DNA of 41,290 nt from a virus: the IMG/VR virus record IMGVR_UViG_3300025769_000267, positions 1 through 41,290 of that record; one strand, written 5' to 3'. Every line of letters begins with the position of its first letter. The first letter of the stretch is position 1. This document shows, piece by piece, positions 24,678-32,667 of the stretch. The notes below the pieces were generated by a model that was not told the origin of the DNA, made no database searches, and saw only the letters and a program-made list of their open reading frames with translations. Both the position numbers and the translations under genes were made by a program.

Positions 24678-27373
24678 TGGCACGTTTTAGTCAACTAGCA
24701 TCCGTAATCAGCAGAGTACAAGGACTACCTAATAGCAGTTTTTTTATGGGTGTGCATGATGCTAGCGGCGATTATACCATGAGTGCTGGTAGTTCGTTGG
24801 CTGTCAATCGCAAAGGTATAATTGCACTTCATCTTCGACTGTATCCCAACAATGAGTTTTTATTAGTACTACTGGACAAAACAGGAGATATACTTGAAAA
24901 AAGAACCTACAGTCATTTAGGTAGTGGCAAAACAGCAGAAATTTATCATGATCCTGTTACAGATGGATTTTATATATATTCTAAAAATAGTAATCCGGGA
25001 TCAGCAGGAGATACTTATCTAATGTTGGTAGCAGATGACGGTTCTATTGTAGATCAAATTGAATTAGGCGGAAATATAGAGTACGGGAGTGGATTTCAAG
25101 CTGCCAACGGCGGACATACTCTTGGCGGCTGTGTTTCAGATGATAGTTTTTTTCTTCCTGCACATGATCAAACCAATAATGAAATGTTTGTTGCTAAATT
25201 CAATACCAGCACAGGATCAATTGTAAGTTCAGTAATTATTCCAAATACTTCACTCACAAATGTTGGCACCTCATTCAGTGGCTACAGTCGACGTCCGCTT
25301 ACTATTGGGGGAAATGAAACTGATGGATTTATAATTGCATCATTCAACAATGGCAATGGCGCAGATAGACTGGAACTAACAACTGTGTACGGCAGTTCTC
25401 CTTATAGTGTGTGGGGAGGAAGCACAAGTGCATCTAGTTTCTGTAATCATTGTTTGTTTGTAGGTCAAACAGGCGACAGGGTAATATTTGATATACAAGC
25501 AAGCAACAACACTCAATACTTTGGAGTAATAAATGACAGAGACCTTTCCACCAACGATCTTAGGCGAATGACGTATAGTGTTAATACTCCTTATAGCGGA
25601 TCTGCAGCGGGCGATGCTGTTTATCCTAGTACTTTTGCACAACGCAAAGATAATAAAGCAACAGTTGATGAACTTAGATGGTGTTATGCACTCAACAATG
25701 ATATAATCAATAGCAAATACATGCAAGTTATCATGCCTTTTAAAAGTGATCTTAGTGTTAGCAGCATGGATAGAGATTTTACATATATTGAAGTACCTGA
25801 AGCAATGCTAATGGTAATGCACTTTGATTATCAAGGAAATGTCTATTTGTTAGGAGACAGCACATCAGGTGTTCACTTGATAAAATTAGATTATGATGCT
25901 GTATGGGATAACGTTGCTGCTAATATCACATATGACTATGATGGTGCAACATATACAATACACACAGCAAGGAATTTAACACAGTTAAATACCCAAACCA
26001 CATACTTCTATACTTTTAGTTCTAATAGTGTTGGGGCTGCTAATCCACTGACTAGTGGTATCACATCTACAGCCAGTGCCAACACTTCTTTAAGCCTTGC
26101 AAATCAAATTTCAGGCTTTGGGTATAATTATCATTTTGAGACTGATACACTACCATATGTTCCGTTGCCTTGGAGTGTAGAACTTACAATAAGCAATCCT
26201 GATATTGAACCATCAGATCCAACTGATTATTTTGGTCGTAACCTAGATATGAGTGAAAACTATGTTGTTGTTAGTGCGACAGGAGAAGATTTAGGAGGTG
26301 CAGGCGCAGGTGTAGCTTATGTTTTTAATCTATCTGGAGATTTGCTGTATACCTTGCAAAATCCAGTTCCATCTTCTACAGGTTTTGGTACTGGTGTTGC
26401 TGTAGATGGAAACTATATTGCTATAGGCGATTATGATTACAATACCAACGGTCGTGTTTATGTATATGATATAACAACATTCGGCAGTGTTGGCAGTACT
26501 ATTACCAGTGCAAATTACACATTAGAATCGTTTGCAACTGCACCAGATGGTGCAACACAAAGCGGCAGTTCGTGGTTTGGATGGCAAGTAGCTATACACA
26601 ATGGTTGGCTTGTAGTAGGTGCGCCTGCTACTACACACACCAATCAAGGATCACATGGTGCTGCTTATTTGTATGATATCAGCACTTTTAGTACAGGTTC
26701 GATCACCAGTGCAACTTATATACTAGCAAATCCCAATCTACCCAGTGGTACTGCTGATAGAATGGGATACAGTGTTGCAATAGATGGCAAATGGATTGCA
26801 GTAGGTATACCTGGGGCAGAAGACAATCCTAAAACATACGAAGGTGCAGTTTATGTTTGGGACAAAAGTACATTTGGTGCAGTAGGAAGTTCTCCGGCAT
26901 ACACTTGGGAGTTTCAAAATCCAACCCAAACTTCTTTTTTTACACGGGGGAATCAACAACAGATTGCAATATCAGAAACTGCTGGTCATGTACTAATAGG
27001 TAGTTATAATGAAACTAGTGGTGGCTTAACTCAAGCAGGAAGAGCATATCTTGGTAGTTTAACTACAGGTAGTTACTTTTACAACATTGATACACCAAAT
27101 CCAATAAATCAAGGATTTTTTGGTCAGGGTGTTGCATTATCCGCAGATGGAAGATACGCATTTATAGCACAACAAGACAATTTGACTTCTCAAGCTGCAT
27201 TGTATGTTTATGATACTGCTAAGTTTGTTGGCGGTATTACAGCAAGCCCAGATTATACTACTAAAATGAGTAACAATTTTCCAGCACCTGTTGCTGCAAA
27301 CAGCAATAGAGCTGTTATAGCAAACGGTTCTACGTCAGGTGCTCCACAACTTGTCACTCAGCACAAGAGATAA
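24677..27373 (+). CDS. FG-GAP/integrin-like beta-propeller virion protein (898 aa)
   Basis: The C-terminal half, from about residue 510, shows six blades of the FG-GAP type: a phrase such as FGxxVAVDGNYIAIGDYDYN or FGWQVAIHNGWLVVGAPATT, followed by G-x-V/A-Y-V/L-Y-D and a linker such as TTFGSVGSTIT. This matches bacterial and integrin-alpha propellers, which bind proteins or sugars. The N-terminal half (LAVNRKGIIALHLRLYPNNE, LMLVADDGSIVDQIELGG) also reads as beta-propeller repeats of another kind. The ATG overlaps the previous stop by one base (TAATG), so the two are translationally coupled. A cell-surface-binding appendage is likely; ligand unknown. It lacks the FEG and GTTAERP modules. Confidence 0.75.
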   Translation: MARFSQLASVISRVQGLPNSSFFMGVHDASGDYTMSAGSSLAVNRKGIIALHLRLYPNNEFLLVLLDKTGDILEKRTYSHLGSGKTAEIYHDPVTDGFYIYSKNSNPGSAGDTYLMLVADDGSIVDQIELGGNIEYGSGFQAANGGHTLGGCVSDDSFFLPAHDQTNNEMFVAKFNTSTGSIVSSVIIPNTSLTNVGTSFSGYSRRPLTIGGNETDGFIIASFNNGNGADRLELTTVYGSSPYSVWGGSTSASSFCNHCLFVGQTGDRVIFDIQASNNTQYFGVINDRDLSTNDLRRMTYSVNTPYSGSAAGDAVYPSTFAQRKDNKATVDELRWCYALNNDIINSKYMQVIMPFKSDLSVSSMDRDFTYIEVPEAMLMVMHFDYQGNVYLLGDSTSGVHLIKLDYDAVWDNVAANITYDYDGATYTIHTARNLTQLNTQTTYFYTFSSNSVGAANPLTSGITSTASANTSLSLANQISGFGYNYHFETDTLPYVPLPWSVELTISNPDIEPSDPTDYFGRNLDMSENYVVVSATGEDLGGAGAGVAYVFNLSGDLLYTLQNPVPSSTGFGTGVAVDGNYIAIGDYDYNTNGRVYVYDITTFGSVGSTITSANYTLESFATAPDGATQSGSSWFGWQVAIHNGWLVVGAPATTHTNQGSHGAAYLYDISTFSTGSITSATYILANPNLPSGTADRMGYSVAIDGKWIAVGIPGAEDNPKTYEGAVYVWDKSTFGAVGSSPAYTWEFQNPTQTSFFTRGNQQQIAISETAGHVLIGSYNETSGGLTQAGRAYLGSLTTGSYFYNIDTPNPINQGFFGQGVALSADGRYAFIAQQDNLTSQAALYVYDTAKFVGGITASPDYTTKMSNNFPAPVAANSNRAVIANGSTSGAPQLVTQHKR

Positions 27374-27374
27374 G

Positions 27375-27382
27375 TATAAATA
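27375..27382 (+). promoter_or_regulatory. Late promoter, exact TATAAATA
   Basis: Exact match to the T4 late consensus, in the 34-nt gap before ATG 27408. One of two exact matches in intergenic DNA of this window. Confidence 0.8.
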
Positions 27383-27409
27383 TGTGTAAGTAGACTAGGA
27401 TACACATAT
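27380..27409 (+). promoter_or_regulatory. Start-codon hairpin overlapping late promoter (locus 3)
   Basis: Perfect 9-bp inverted repeat ATATGTGTA (27380-27388) and TACACATAT (27401-27409). The loop AGTAGACTAGGA carries the ribosome site AGGA. The right arm includes the AT of ATG 27408. Transcription from TATAAATA should begin about 6 nt past the element, i.e. right after the left arm. Confidence 0.7.
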
Positions 27410-28826
27410 GGCACTGAACTTTCCAAATAATCCCGCAGATGGTGATATCTATCAAGCCTTGGGCAGAGGCTGGAAGTATAACAGCACGGCTGGTATTTGG
27501 GAAGCATTAATCAGAGTCAACACTGCATTTGACAGTGATGATATCACAGAAGGTGCTGTCAATCTCTACCAAAGTCCTGAAAACATAGATGACAGAGTTA
27601 GTCAACTGTTGCAAGCAGGAAACAACATAACTTTAAATTATGATGATTTAGCAAATACCTTGACAATTAGTGGTTTTAGTAGTAATATTTTTAGTATCAC
27701 TGACGGCGTTACAACAGAGCAGATTGACGCAACCAACACTGTTACATTTCTTGGAACTGCAAATGAAGTAGAGGTTGCAGTAAGTGCAACTGATACTGTG
27801 ACTGTTGGACTTCCCAGTGATGTTACAATTGGCAATGATTTAACAGTAACGGGTAATCTTGTCGTTAACGGCACAACAACCACTATAAATAGTACCGAAC
27901 TCAGCGTAGACGACCTTAATATTACTATAGCTAGTGGTGCAGCAGATTCAGTTGCAGCAGATGGTGCAGGAATCACAATTGATGGTGCTAATGCTACACT
28001 AATATATGATAATGCACTGGATGCTTGGCAATTCAATAAACAGCCCTACTTTAATACAGATAGACTGTTAGACACAGCAGATACGCTGGATAGTTTTTCA
28101 GATGTCGACTTTAGTACGCCTCCCACAGACGGACAAACCATAATATGGAATGCAGCACAGAGTAGATTCGAAGCAGGTGAAAGTTTTAGTCAAGCAGAAT
28201 TTGAAACTAGCTTTGATACAAGAATTGCCACAACAAATATCACTGCGCTAGCAGATGTAGAAGCAGGCCCTGCACTGGACGGTGAGATACTGTTTTATTC
28301 AACTGCTAACAGCCAGTTTGAATTTGGATATATTGGTACTGCTAATCTTCAAACAGGATTTTATGTAAACGATACATACACAGGAGATGGTAATACAGTT
28401 GATTATGCACTGTCCCATGACCCAGGAACAGCACAAGCACTGTTAGTTTTAGTAGACAACATTGTGCAAGAACCAGCAATCAACTACACTACTAGTTCAA
28501 CTACACTGACATTTACAGGTGCTCCTGCACTAAATGCTAGAATATACATACGTTATTTGGGATTGCCTGCAAATGTAACAACTGTAGGTGACGGAACAAT
28601 TACAAATGCCAAACTTAGTTTGACATATTCAAGCAATCAGTACACAGGCGATAATACCACAGTTAATTTTACAATTGCCAATGGACACACAGCTGACAGT
28701 GTACTGGTAATATTAGATGGTCTAATATTACCTCCCAGTGATTACACTGTGGCAGGAACAACACTAACATTTGCTGTTGCTCCGTTACAAGATCAAAGTA
28801 TAGATATAAGGTACATGCCAGTATGA
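27408..28826 (+). CDS. Modular fibre-like virion protein (472 aa)
   Basis: The N-terminus MALNFPNNPADGDIYQALGR then WKYNSTAGIWEAL is the FPxNPxDGDxY...YNSTxxxW module frequent in marine phage fibres. Residues about 140-215 carry GNLVVNGTTTTINSTELSVD with GAGITIDGANATLIYDN. A linker with ALADVEAGPALDGEILFYS follows. Two copies of the YTGDG/NxxxVxYxL ... LVxVDxIxxxPxxxYTxxxxTLTFxxAP beta module occupy about 322-385 and 410-472, the second forming the C-terminus. The last 4 nt (ATGA) overlap the next start. Structural role inferred from modules and context. Confidence 0.72.
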   Translation: MALNFPNNPADGDIYQALGRGWKYNSTAGIWEALIRVNTAFDSDDITEGAVNLYQSPENIDDRVSQLLQAGNNITLNYDDLANTLTISGFSSNIFSITDGVTTEQIDATNTVTFLGTANEVEVAVSATDTVTVGLPSDVTIGNDLTVTGNLVVNGTTTTINSTELSVDDLNITIASGAADSVAADGAGITIDGANATLIYDNALDAWQFNKQPYFNTDRLLDTADTLDSFSDVDFSTPPTDGQTIIWNAAQSRFEAGESFSQAEFETSFDTRIATTNITALADVEAGPALDGEILFYSTANSQFEFGYIGTANLQTGFYVNDTYTGDGNTVDYALSHDPGTAQALLVLVDNIVQEPAINYTTSSTTLTFTGAPALNARIYIRYLGLPANVTTVGDGTITNAKLSLTYSSNQYTGDNTTVNFTIANGHTADSVLVILDGLILPPSDYTVAGTTLTFAVAPLQDQSIDIRYMPV

Positions 28827-29299
28827 GTAGAGTAAGAAACAAAGCAGATTTTGCAAGTAGATCAGGCGATTTCGACGGTGATAACACAGATGATGTACAG
28901 TTTGATAATATCACTGTTACAGGAAATATCAATGTAACTGGTACTAGCAGTACTATATTTACTGCTGGTGCAAATATTGAACTTGATGCTGCTAGTAGGG
29001 TATTGGTCAAAGATTCCCCTTTTACACCTGCTAGACTAAGTTCAGCACAACGAGACGCTATTGTAGGAGCATTAGGCGGAGATATAATTTACAACACAAC
29101 CACACAAGTCATGGAAGTTTACCAAAACGGACAATGGGTTAGATTTGATTCTGTGGGTATTGTTTTCCCACAAGGAGATCTTGGAGATTTAACACAAGAT
29201 TTTCAAACTTTGGGATTTGAAATAGGAACTGCTACTAATTTTGATTGTGAAAAAACAATAGTTTTTGCTGCAGAAGACCTAGGACCAGGATTAACATAA
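28823..29299 (+). CDS. Small fibre-like virion protein (158 aa)
   Basis: Starts MSRVRNKADFASRSGDFDGD, with a TVTGNINVTGTSSTIF strand repeat and then P-A-R-L-S-S-A-Q-R-D-A ... GDIIYNTTTQVMEVYQNGQW, a shorter relative of the IRYNT...FEGY module; a similar stretch occurs near residue 570 of the protein at 4727. The C-terminal 40 residues (GDLGDLTQDFQTLGFEIGTA) are not recognised. The ATGA overlap with the upstream gene suggests coupled translation and possibly a physical complex of the two products. Function unknown beyond probable virion part. Confidence 0.65.
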   Translation: MSRVRNKADFASRSGDFDGDNTDDVQFDNITVTGNINVTGTSSTIFTAGANIELDAASRVLVKDSPFTPARLSSAQRDAIVGALGGDIIYNTTTQVMEVYQNGQWVRFDSVGIVFPQGDLGDLTQDFQTLGFEIGTATNFDCEKTIVFAAEDLGPGLT

Positions 29300-29311
29300 T
29301 AGGAAGAAAAA

Positions 29312-30241
29312 ATGCCAACAACATTACAACTAAGAAGAGGATCAACTACACAACACAATACTTTTGTTGGTGCTGCGGGTGAAATCACTGTAGATACAGA
29401 CAAAAATACAATTGTTGTGCATGATGGTGCTACAGCAGGTGGCTTTCCTGTGTTTCATACAGGAGCTAATGCCACACTAAACAATTTAATAGTATCGGGA
29501 AATTTAACAGTTCAAGGTACTACAACCACACTGAATAATGCCAACACACAAACTGTAGACCTCGGAGACAATGATAAAATTCGTCTTGGAGACAACAATG
29601 AATTACAGATGTATCACACAGGTATAGGTGGTGCAGCTTTTGTTGACAATACAGAAGGCGTACTAACACTAAGACCCAACGGACAATTTACAGTAAGTAA
29701 CTATACCACTGCTGAAACTTATATTACTGCCGCTGCTAATAGTGGAGTTCAACTTTTTTATGATGGTAGTACCAAACTCACTACCAACAACACTGGTATT
29801 GATATAGCAGGTACTGCAACAACAGATGGTCTTACCGTAGATGGTACAAGTTATTTTTCTGAAATTATTGAAAATGGCACCTTGAATGCTACCACCAGCG
29901 GAACAATAGACATTGATCTCAGAGACGGTGCATTGTGGTACTTAAACACAGCACAAACAGCCAACAGAACTATTAATTTCAGAGCAACTTCAAGTGAAAC
30001 ATTAGACAGTATACTAAACAACATTGATAGTATCACTGCCGCTATAATTTTAACCAATGGTGCTACACCTTATTATTTCAACACAATTCAAGTAGACGGG
30101 TCTACTATTACTCCAAAATATCAAGGTGGAGTCAATATTACCAGTGGTAATGCTAACAGTTTAGATGTTTATTCATTTACAATACTCAAAACAGGCAGCG
30201 GTACATTTGAAGTATTGATGGGTATGACACAATTTGCCTAA
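29312..30241 (+). CDS. Fibre/adhesin with major-tropism-determinant-type N-terminal domain (309 aa)
   Basis: The first ~50 residues (PTTLQLRRGSTTQHNTFVGA, then AGEITVDTDKNTIVVHDGAT) match the Mtd N-terminal/phage tail-repeat domain (LQLRRGT...GE-x-x-x-DTDxxxxxVHDG), which in Bordetella phage helps anchor a receptor-binding protein. Residues 60-105 hold the GNLTVQGTTTTLNNANTQ strand module with two DNDKIRLGDNNELQMYHTG phrases. The last ~115 residues (NGTLNATTSGTIDIDLRDGA to VLMGMTQFA) are the tip-type domain shared with the genes at 15010 and 21297. It has AGGAAG before ATG. Receptor-binding role is inferred; no reverse transcriptase or template repeat is present, so there is no evidence of DGR-driven variation. 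Confidence 0.75.
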   Translation: MPTTLQLRRGSTTQHNTFVGAAGEITVDTDKNTIVVHDGATAGGFPVFHTGANATLNNLIVSGNLTVQGTTTTLNNANTQTVDLGDNDKIRLGDNNELQMYHTGIGGAAFVDNTEGVLTLRPNGQFTVSNYTTAETYITAAANSGVQLFYDGSTKLTTNNTGIDIAGTATTDGLTVDGTSYFSEIIENGTLNATTSGTIDIDLRDGALWYLNTAQTANRTINFRATSSETLDSILNNIDSITAAIILTNGATPYYFNTIQVDGSTITPKYQGGVNITSGNANSLDVYSFTILKTGSGTFEVLMGMTQFA

Positions 30242-30253
30242 TAGGATTTAAAA

Positions 30254-30460
30254 ATGTACGAAGTATGGGTAGAAGATCCAGGCAACAACGAACTTTTTTC
30301 AGGACCTGATTACGGAACAAGTCTACACACTGAAAACACATATGAACAGTGTGAACAATGGATTACAGACAACTTTCCTGATTATGATGAAACACTTAAT
30401 CCAACTCCTTTGTATGTAGAATACTTCACTTGTACTTGGTTGATTAGGGAAGTGACATAA
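30254..30460 (+). CDS. Small acidic hypothetical protein (68 aa)
   Basis: Begins MYEVWVEDPGNNELFSGPDY and ends TWLIREVT. It is acidic and aromatic-rich with two Cys (in EQCEQW and FTCTW) and no membrane segment. It starts 12 nt after the preceding stop with AGGAT upstream, and its stop overlaps the next ATG (TAATG). I do not recognise a family. Its tight position between an Mtd-type fibre gene and a glycine-rich adhesin suggests a chaperone or connector of those appendages, which is only context. Confidence 0.6.
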   Translation: MYEVWVEDPGNNELFSGPDYGTSLHTENTYEQCEQWITDNFPDYDETLNPTPLYVEYFTCTWLIREVT

Positions 30461-31338
30461 TGCCATTTGTTACTACTATAGCTGCTCAATCGGTTCTTGG
30501 CTTGGGAAGAAAAGAAAGGTACACTAAATCTATACCTTTTACTTTTTTGTCTACAAGTTCACTAGGAACCATTGATTTGAGTTGGCGTAAGGTTATTCCA
30601 GGGCTAACTGTAGGTTATTTTTTAATGGGCGGTGGCGGCAGCGGAAGTGCTAGTCATTACCAAGGCGGCGGCGCAGGCAATTTTCAATATGGTACGTTTA
30701 CTACATCAGGCGGACTTGATACAATTACAATAACAGCCGCAGGTAGAAGTCAAATTCTTCAAAATCCTACCAATATCAATCTTCAAGGAGTTGCTGGAGA
30801 ATCTAGTAGCATAGTTGCTCCTGAAAGTAGTATTAATATAACAGCAACAGGTGGTGAAAGAGGGAATATAAACGCTGCTGAAGCTGCTGGCAGTAGTGGT
30901 GGGGGCGGCGCTGGCAATAGCGGCTTTGGCGGTGTTGGCGGTAGCGGGGGATCAAATGGGTCCAATGGTAATACCTATGTTGGAGGTACAGGCATAGGCA
31001 CCACTAATTGGAATACTGCAACAAGCTGGCTTACAACTAAAATTCAAACCTATTCATTGAATGCCAGTGCTAGTATAAGTGCAGGAGCAGGAGGTAATCC
31101 TACTACAAATAGTAATTGTGGCGGAGGCGGAGCCGGTGGATTGGTTTTTGCTGATGTTGCTGAAATTTCTACAACACCCAGCGGTTTGGTAGCTCCTAGA
31201 ACCGACGTTGCTACACAAGGAACAAGTGCAGTAGGTTGGGGAGCTGGTGGCACCAGTGGAGGGTACAATGTCACTTATGGCCGAGGTACTGCCACAGGTC
31301 AAGGTGCACAAGGGTTTGCCATGATATGGACCGAATAA
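30460..31338 (+). CDS. Glycine-rich adhesin-like protein (292 aa)
   Basis: After MPFVTTIAAQSVLGLGRKER and a beta stretch, glycine-rich blocks appear at about residues 51-75 (GGGGSGSASHYQGGGAGNFQ), 145-175 (GGGGAGNSGFGGVGGSGGSN), 221-228 and 263-290. They alternate with short variable strands and end GQGAQGFAMIWTE. Alternating poly-Gly runs and variable loops recall the polyglycine sandwich of the T2/S16 gp38 tip adhesins, and the ending resembles the final strand of glycine-rich phage and bacterial surface proteins. There is no gp38 assembly domain that I can identify, so homology is not claimed. Start codon overlaps the preceding stop. Likely host-contact tip (inference). Confidence 0.65.
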   Translation: MPFVTTIAAQSVLGLGRKERYTKSIPFTFLSTSSLGTIDLSWRKVIPGLTVGYFLMGGGGSGSASHYQGGGAGNFQYGTFTTSGGLDTITITAAGRSQILQNPTNINLQGVAGESSSIVAPESSINITATGGERGNINAAEAAGSSGGGGAGNSGFGGVGGSGGSNGSNGNTYVGGTGIGTTNWNTATSWLTTKIQTYSLNASASISAGAGGNPTTNSNCGGGGAGGLVFADVAEISTTPSGLVAPRTDVATQGTSAVGWGAGGTSGGYNVTYGRGTATGQGAQGFAMIWTE

Positions 31339-31341
31339 ATA
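31334..31341 (+). promoter_or_regulatory. Candidate late promoter AATAAATA
   Basis: One mismatch to TATAAATA, overlapping the stop codon of the glycine-rich gene and 20 nt before ATG 31362. Ribosome site AAAGGA follows. No clear start-codon hairpin is present here. Confidence 0.5.
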
Positions 31342-31361
31342 TTTTTAAAGGAATAGAATAA

Positions 31362-32168
31362 ATGCCATTTTTAACAACAAATGCAAATAGAGCATTCGGA
31401 TTGTTTCCACAAATATATTCTTCTGTGGCAGAACTTGTACAACGTTTGCCAGAACGTGATGCAACGTCTTCGTTGAGTGGCACTATATCTGCTAATTCGG
31501 TAGTGAATCTGGTTGGAATTTCATTGAACAACGATTTAAAATATACCACTATTGAAGACCCTGTTGATGGCACTAGATTTAATGCTATCGGGATAGCCAG
31601 TTATACAGGCAGTGCCTCTAATAATTATAACAGTAGAGATAGTACTACAGGACATAATGCATCATCAATGCAAGTACCTAATGCCAACAGCACATATTCC
31701 GCCAACGAAGCATGGATAGGAACAGATGATGCTCAAACACTGATATATAATAATTACCAAATCTTAAGATGTTGTATGGCAGTTATTGGACCTCAGTGTG
31801 AAAATTATTTTATGAGACCAGTGGGACAAGGACCTTTGAATGTTTGGTCACCACTGACAACAAATGAAGGTACTAACTGGTCACAAAACAACACTGCTCC
31901 TAGAATCAAAGATGCTGTTGATGGTACAAATTTCAGTACTAATAAGTCTAACGGGCCATGGGGAAGTGGTCATTATGGACCTTGGTGCTGGAATACCGGT
32001 CGATCTGCTCCAACACAAAGTCATCTTTTAAAAAATAGCATCATGGGCAATGCAGTATCCGCAAGCGCAGATCCAATATATATATTTGAAAGAAGCAGTG
32101 ATAACGACCCTTATCCACCACAAGACTCGTTATATACCTTTATTTTTTGGCCAGACTATCCCGTATAA
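31362..32168 (+). CDS. Virion-associated hypothetical protein (268 aa)
   Basis: Begins MPFLTTNANRAFGLFPQIYS, sharing the MPF(L/V)xT opening with the proteins at 17431 and 30460, which suggests a common N-terminal attachment peptide. The rest (AELVQRLPERDATSSLSGTI, DPVDGTRFNAIGIASYTGSA, GPWGSGHYGPWCWNTGRSAP, ending YTFIFWPDYPV) has many aromatics and Ser/Thr/Asn but no module that I recognise. The aromatic C-terminal half could form a carbohydrate-binding face. It is closed off by an exact late promoter immediately downstream. Role as an adhesin is inferred from place and opening only. Confidence 0.6.
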   Translation: MPFLTTNANRAFGLFPQIYSSVAELVQRLPERDATSSLSGTISANSVVNLVGISLNNDLKYTTIEDPVDGTRFNAIGIASYTGSASNNYNSRDSTTGHNASSMQVPNANSTYSANEAWIGTDDAQTLIYNNYQILRCCMAVIGPQCENYFMRPVGQGPLNVWSPLTTNEGTNWSQNNTAPRIKDAVDGTNFSTNKSNGPWGSGHYGPWCWNTGRSAPTQSHLLKNSIMGNAVSASADPIYIFERSSDNDPYPPQDSLYTFIFWPDYPV

Positions 32169-32171
32169 ATA
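32164..32171 (+). promoter_or_regulatory. Late promoter, exact TATAAATA
   Basis: Exact match to the T4 late consensus. It overlaps the stop codon of the 31362 gene and lies 28 nt before ATG 32200. Confidence 0.8.
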
Positions 32172-32198
32172 TATATAACTAGAATAAGGTTATTATAT
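32171..32198 (+). promoter_or_regulatory. Start-codon hairpin overlapping late promoter (locus 4)
   Basis: ATATATAAC (32171-32179) can pair with GTTATTATAT (32189-32198) as 9 bp with one bulged T. The loop TAGAATAAG contributes to the ribosome site AAGG. ATG 32200 follows after one base. The stem is A:T-rich, so the fold is weaker than at locus 3. Confidence 0.5.
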
Positions 32199-32199
32199 T

Positions 32200-32655
32200 A
32201 TGGCAGTTGCACAAATTATTCAAAGAGCTATAGCAGTTGATAGCGTTGGTCCAGATCAACTAGCACCAGGTGCTATAACCGCTGCAGATATTCCCAACGG
32301 AGAAATTACAGCAGATAAACTAGCGTCAACTTTAGATCTGAGTGCAAAAACACTAACTATTACACAAGACAGTGTTACTGCTCACCAGAGTGCTTTGAGC
32401 CTTGCTGAATCTCAGGTTAGTGGTTTAAATTTAGATACTATTTTAACAAGAGGCAATACCAGTACACAAAGTTTAACTGTTAACCAAGTTATTGCCACAG
32501 GAAGTGGTGCAAACAACTTGTCTGGTACTACTACTTTAGGCGGTGATGTAACCGTTAACGGTACAATTGCTGCAACAGGTAGTATAACTGCTGATAATGG
32601 ATCACCTTTGATGACACAAACCAAAACGATAGCCCTATCGATAGCTTTAGGATAA
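32200..32655 (+). CDS. Small fibre-like virion protein (151 aa)
   Basis: Begins MAVAQIIQRAIAVDSVGPDQ and continues with the ITAADIPNGEITADKLASTL motif (xxDIxxGxItxdKLA), common near the base of phage tail-fibre shafts. GNTSTQSLTVNQVIATGSGA and TTLGGDVTVNGTIAATGSIT follow as shaft-like strands. It ends TIALSIALG, like the 13923 protein. It is the first gene after an exact late promoter and lies 12 nt before the giant structural gene, so both are probably one late transcript. Confidence 0.68.
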   Translation: MAVAQIIQRAIAVDSVGPDQLAPGAITAADIPNGEITADKLASTLDLSAKTLTITQDSVTAHQSALSLAESQVSGLNLDTILTRGNTSTQSLTVNQVIATGSGANNLSGTTTLGGDVTVNGTIAATGSITADNGSPLMTQTKTIALSIALG

Positions 32656-32667
32656 TAGGAAAACATA

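Noticed and set aside
29312-30241. Diversity-generating retroelement because of the Mtd-type N-terminal domain
   Set aside because: No reverse transcriptase, template repeat or adenine-biased variable repeat is visible, and the C-terminus is not the C-type lectin fold signature.
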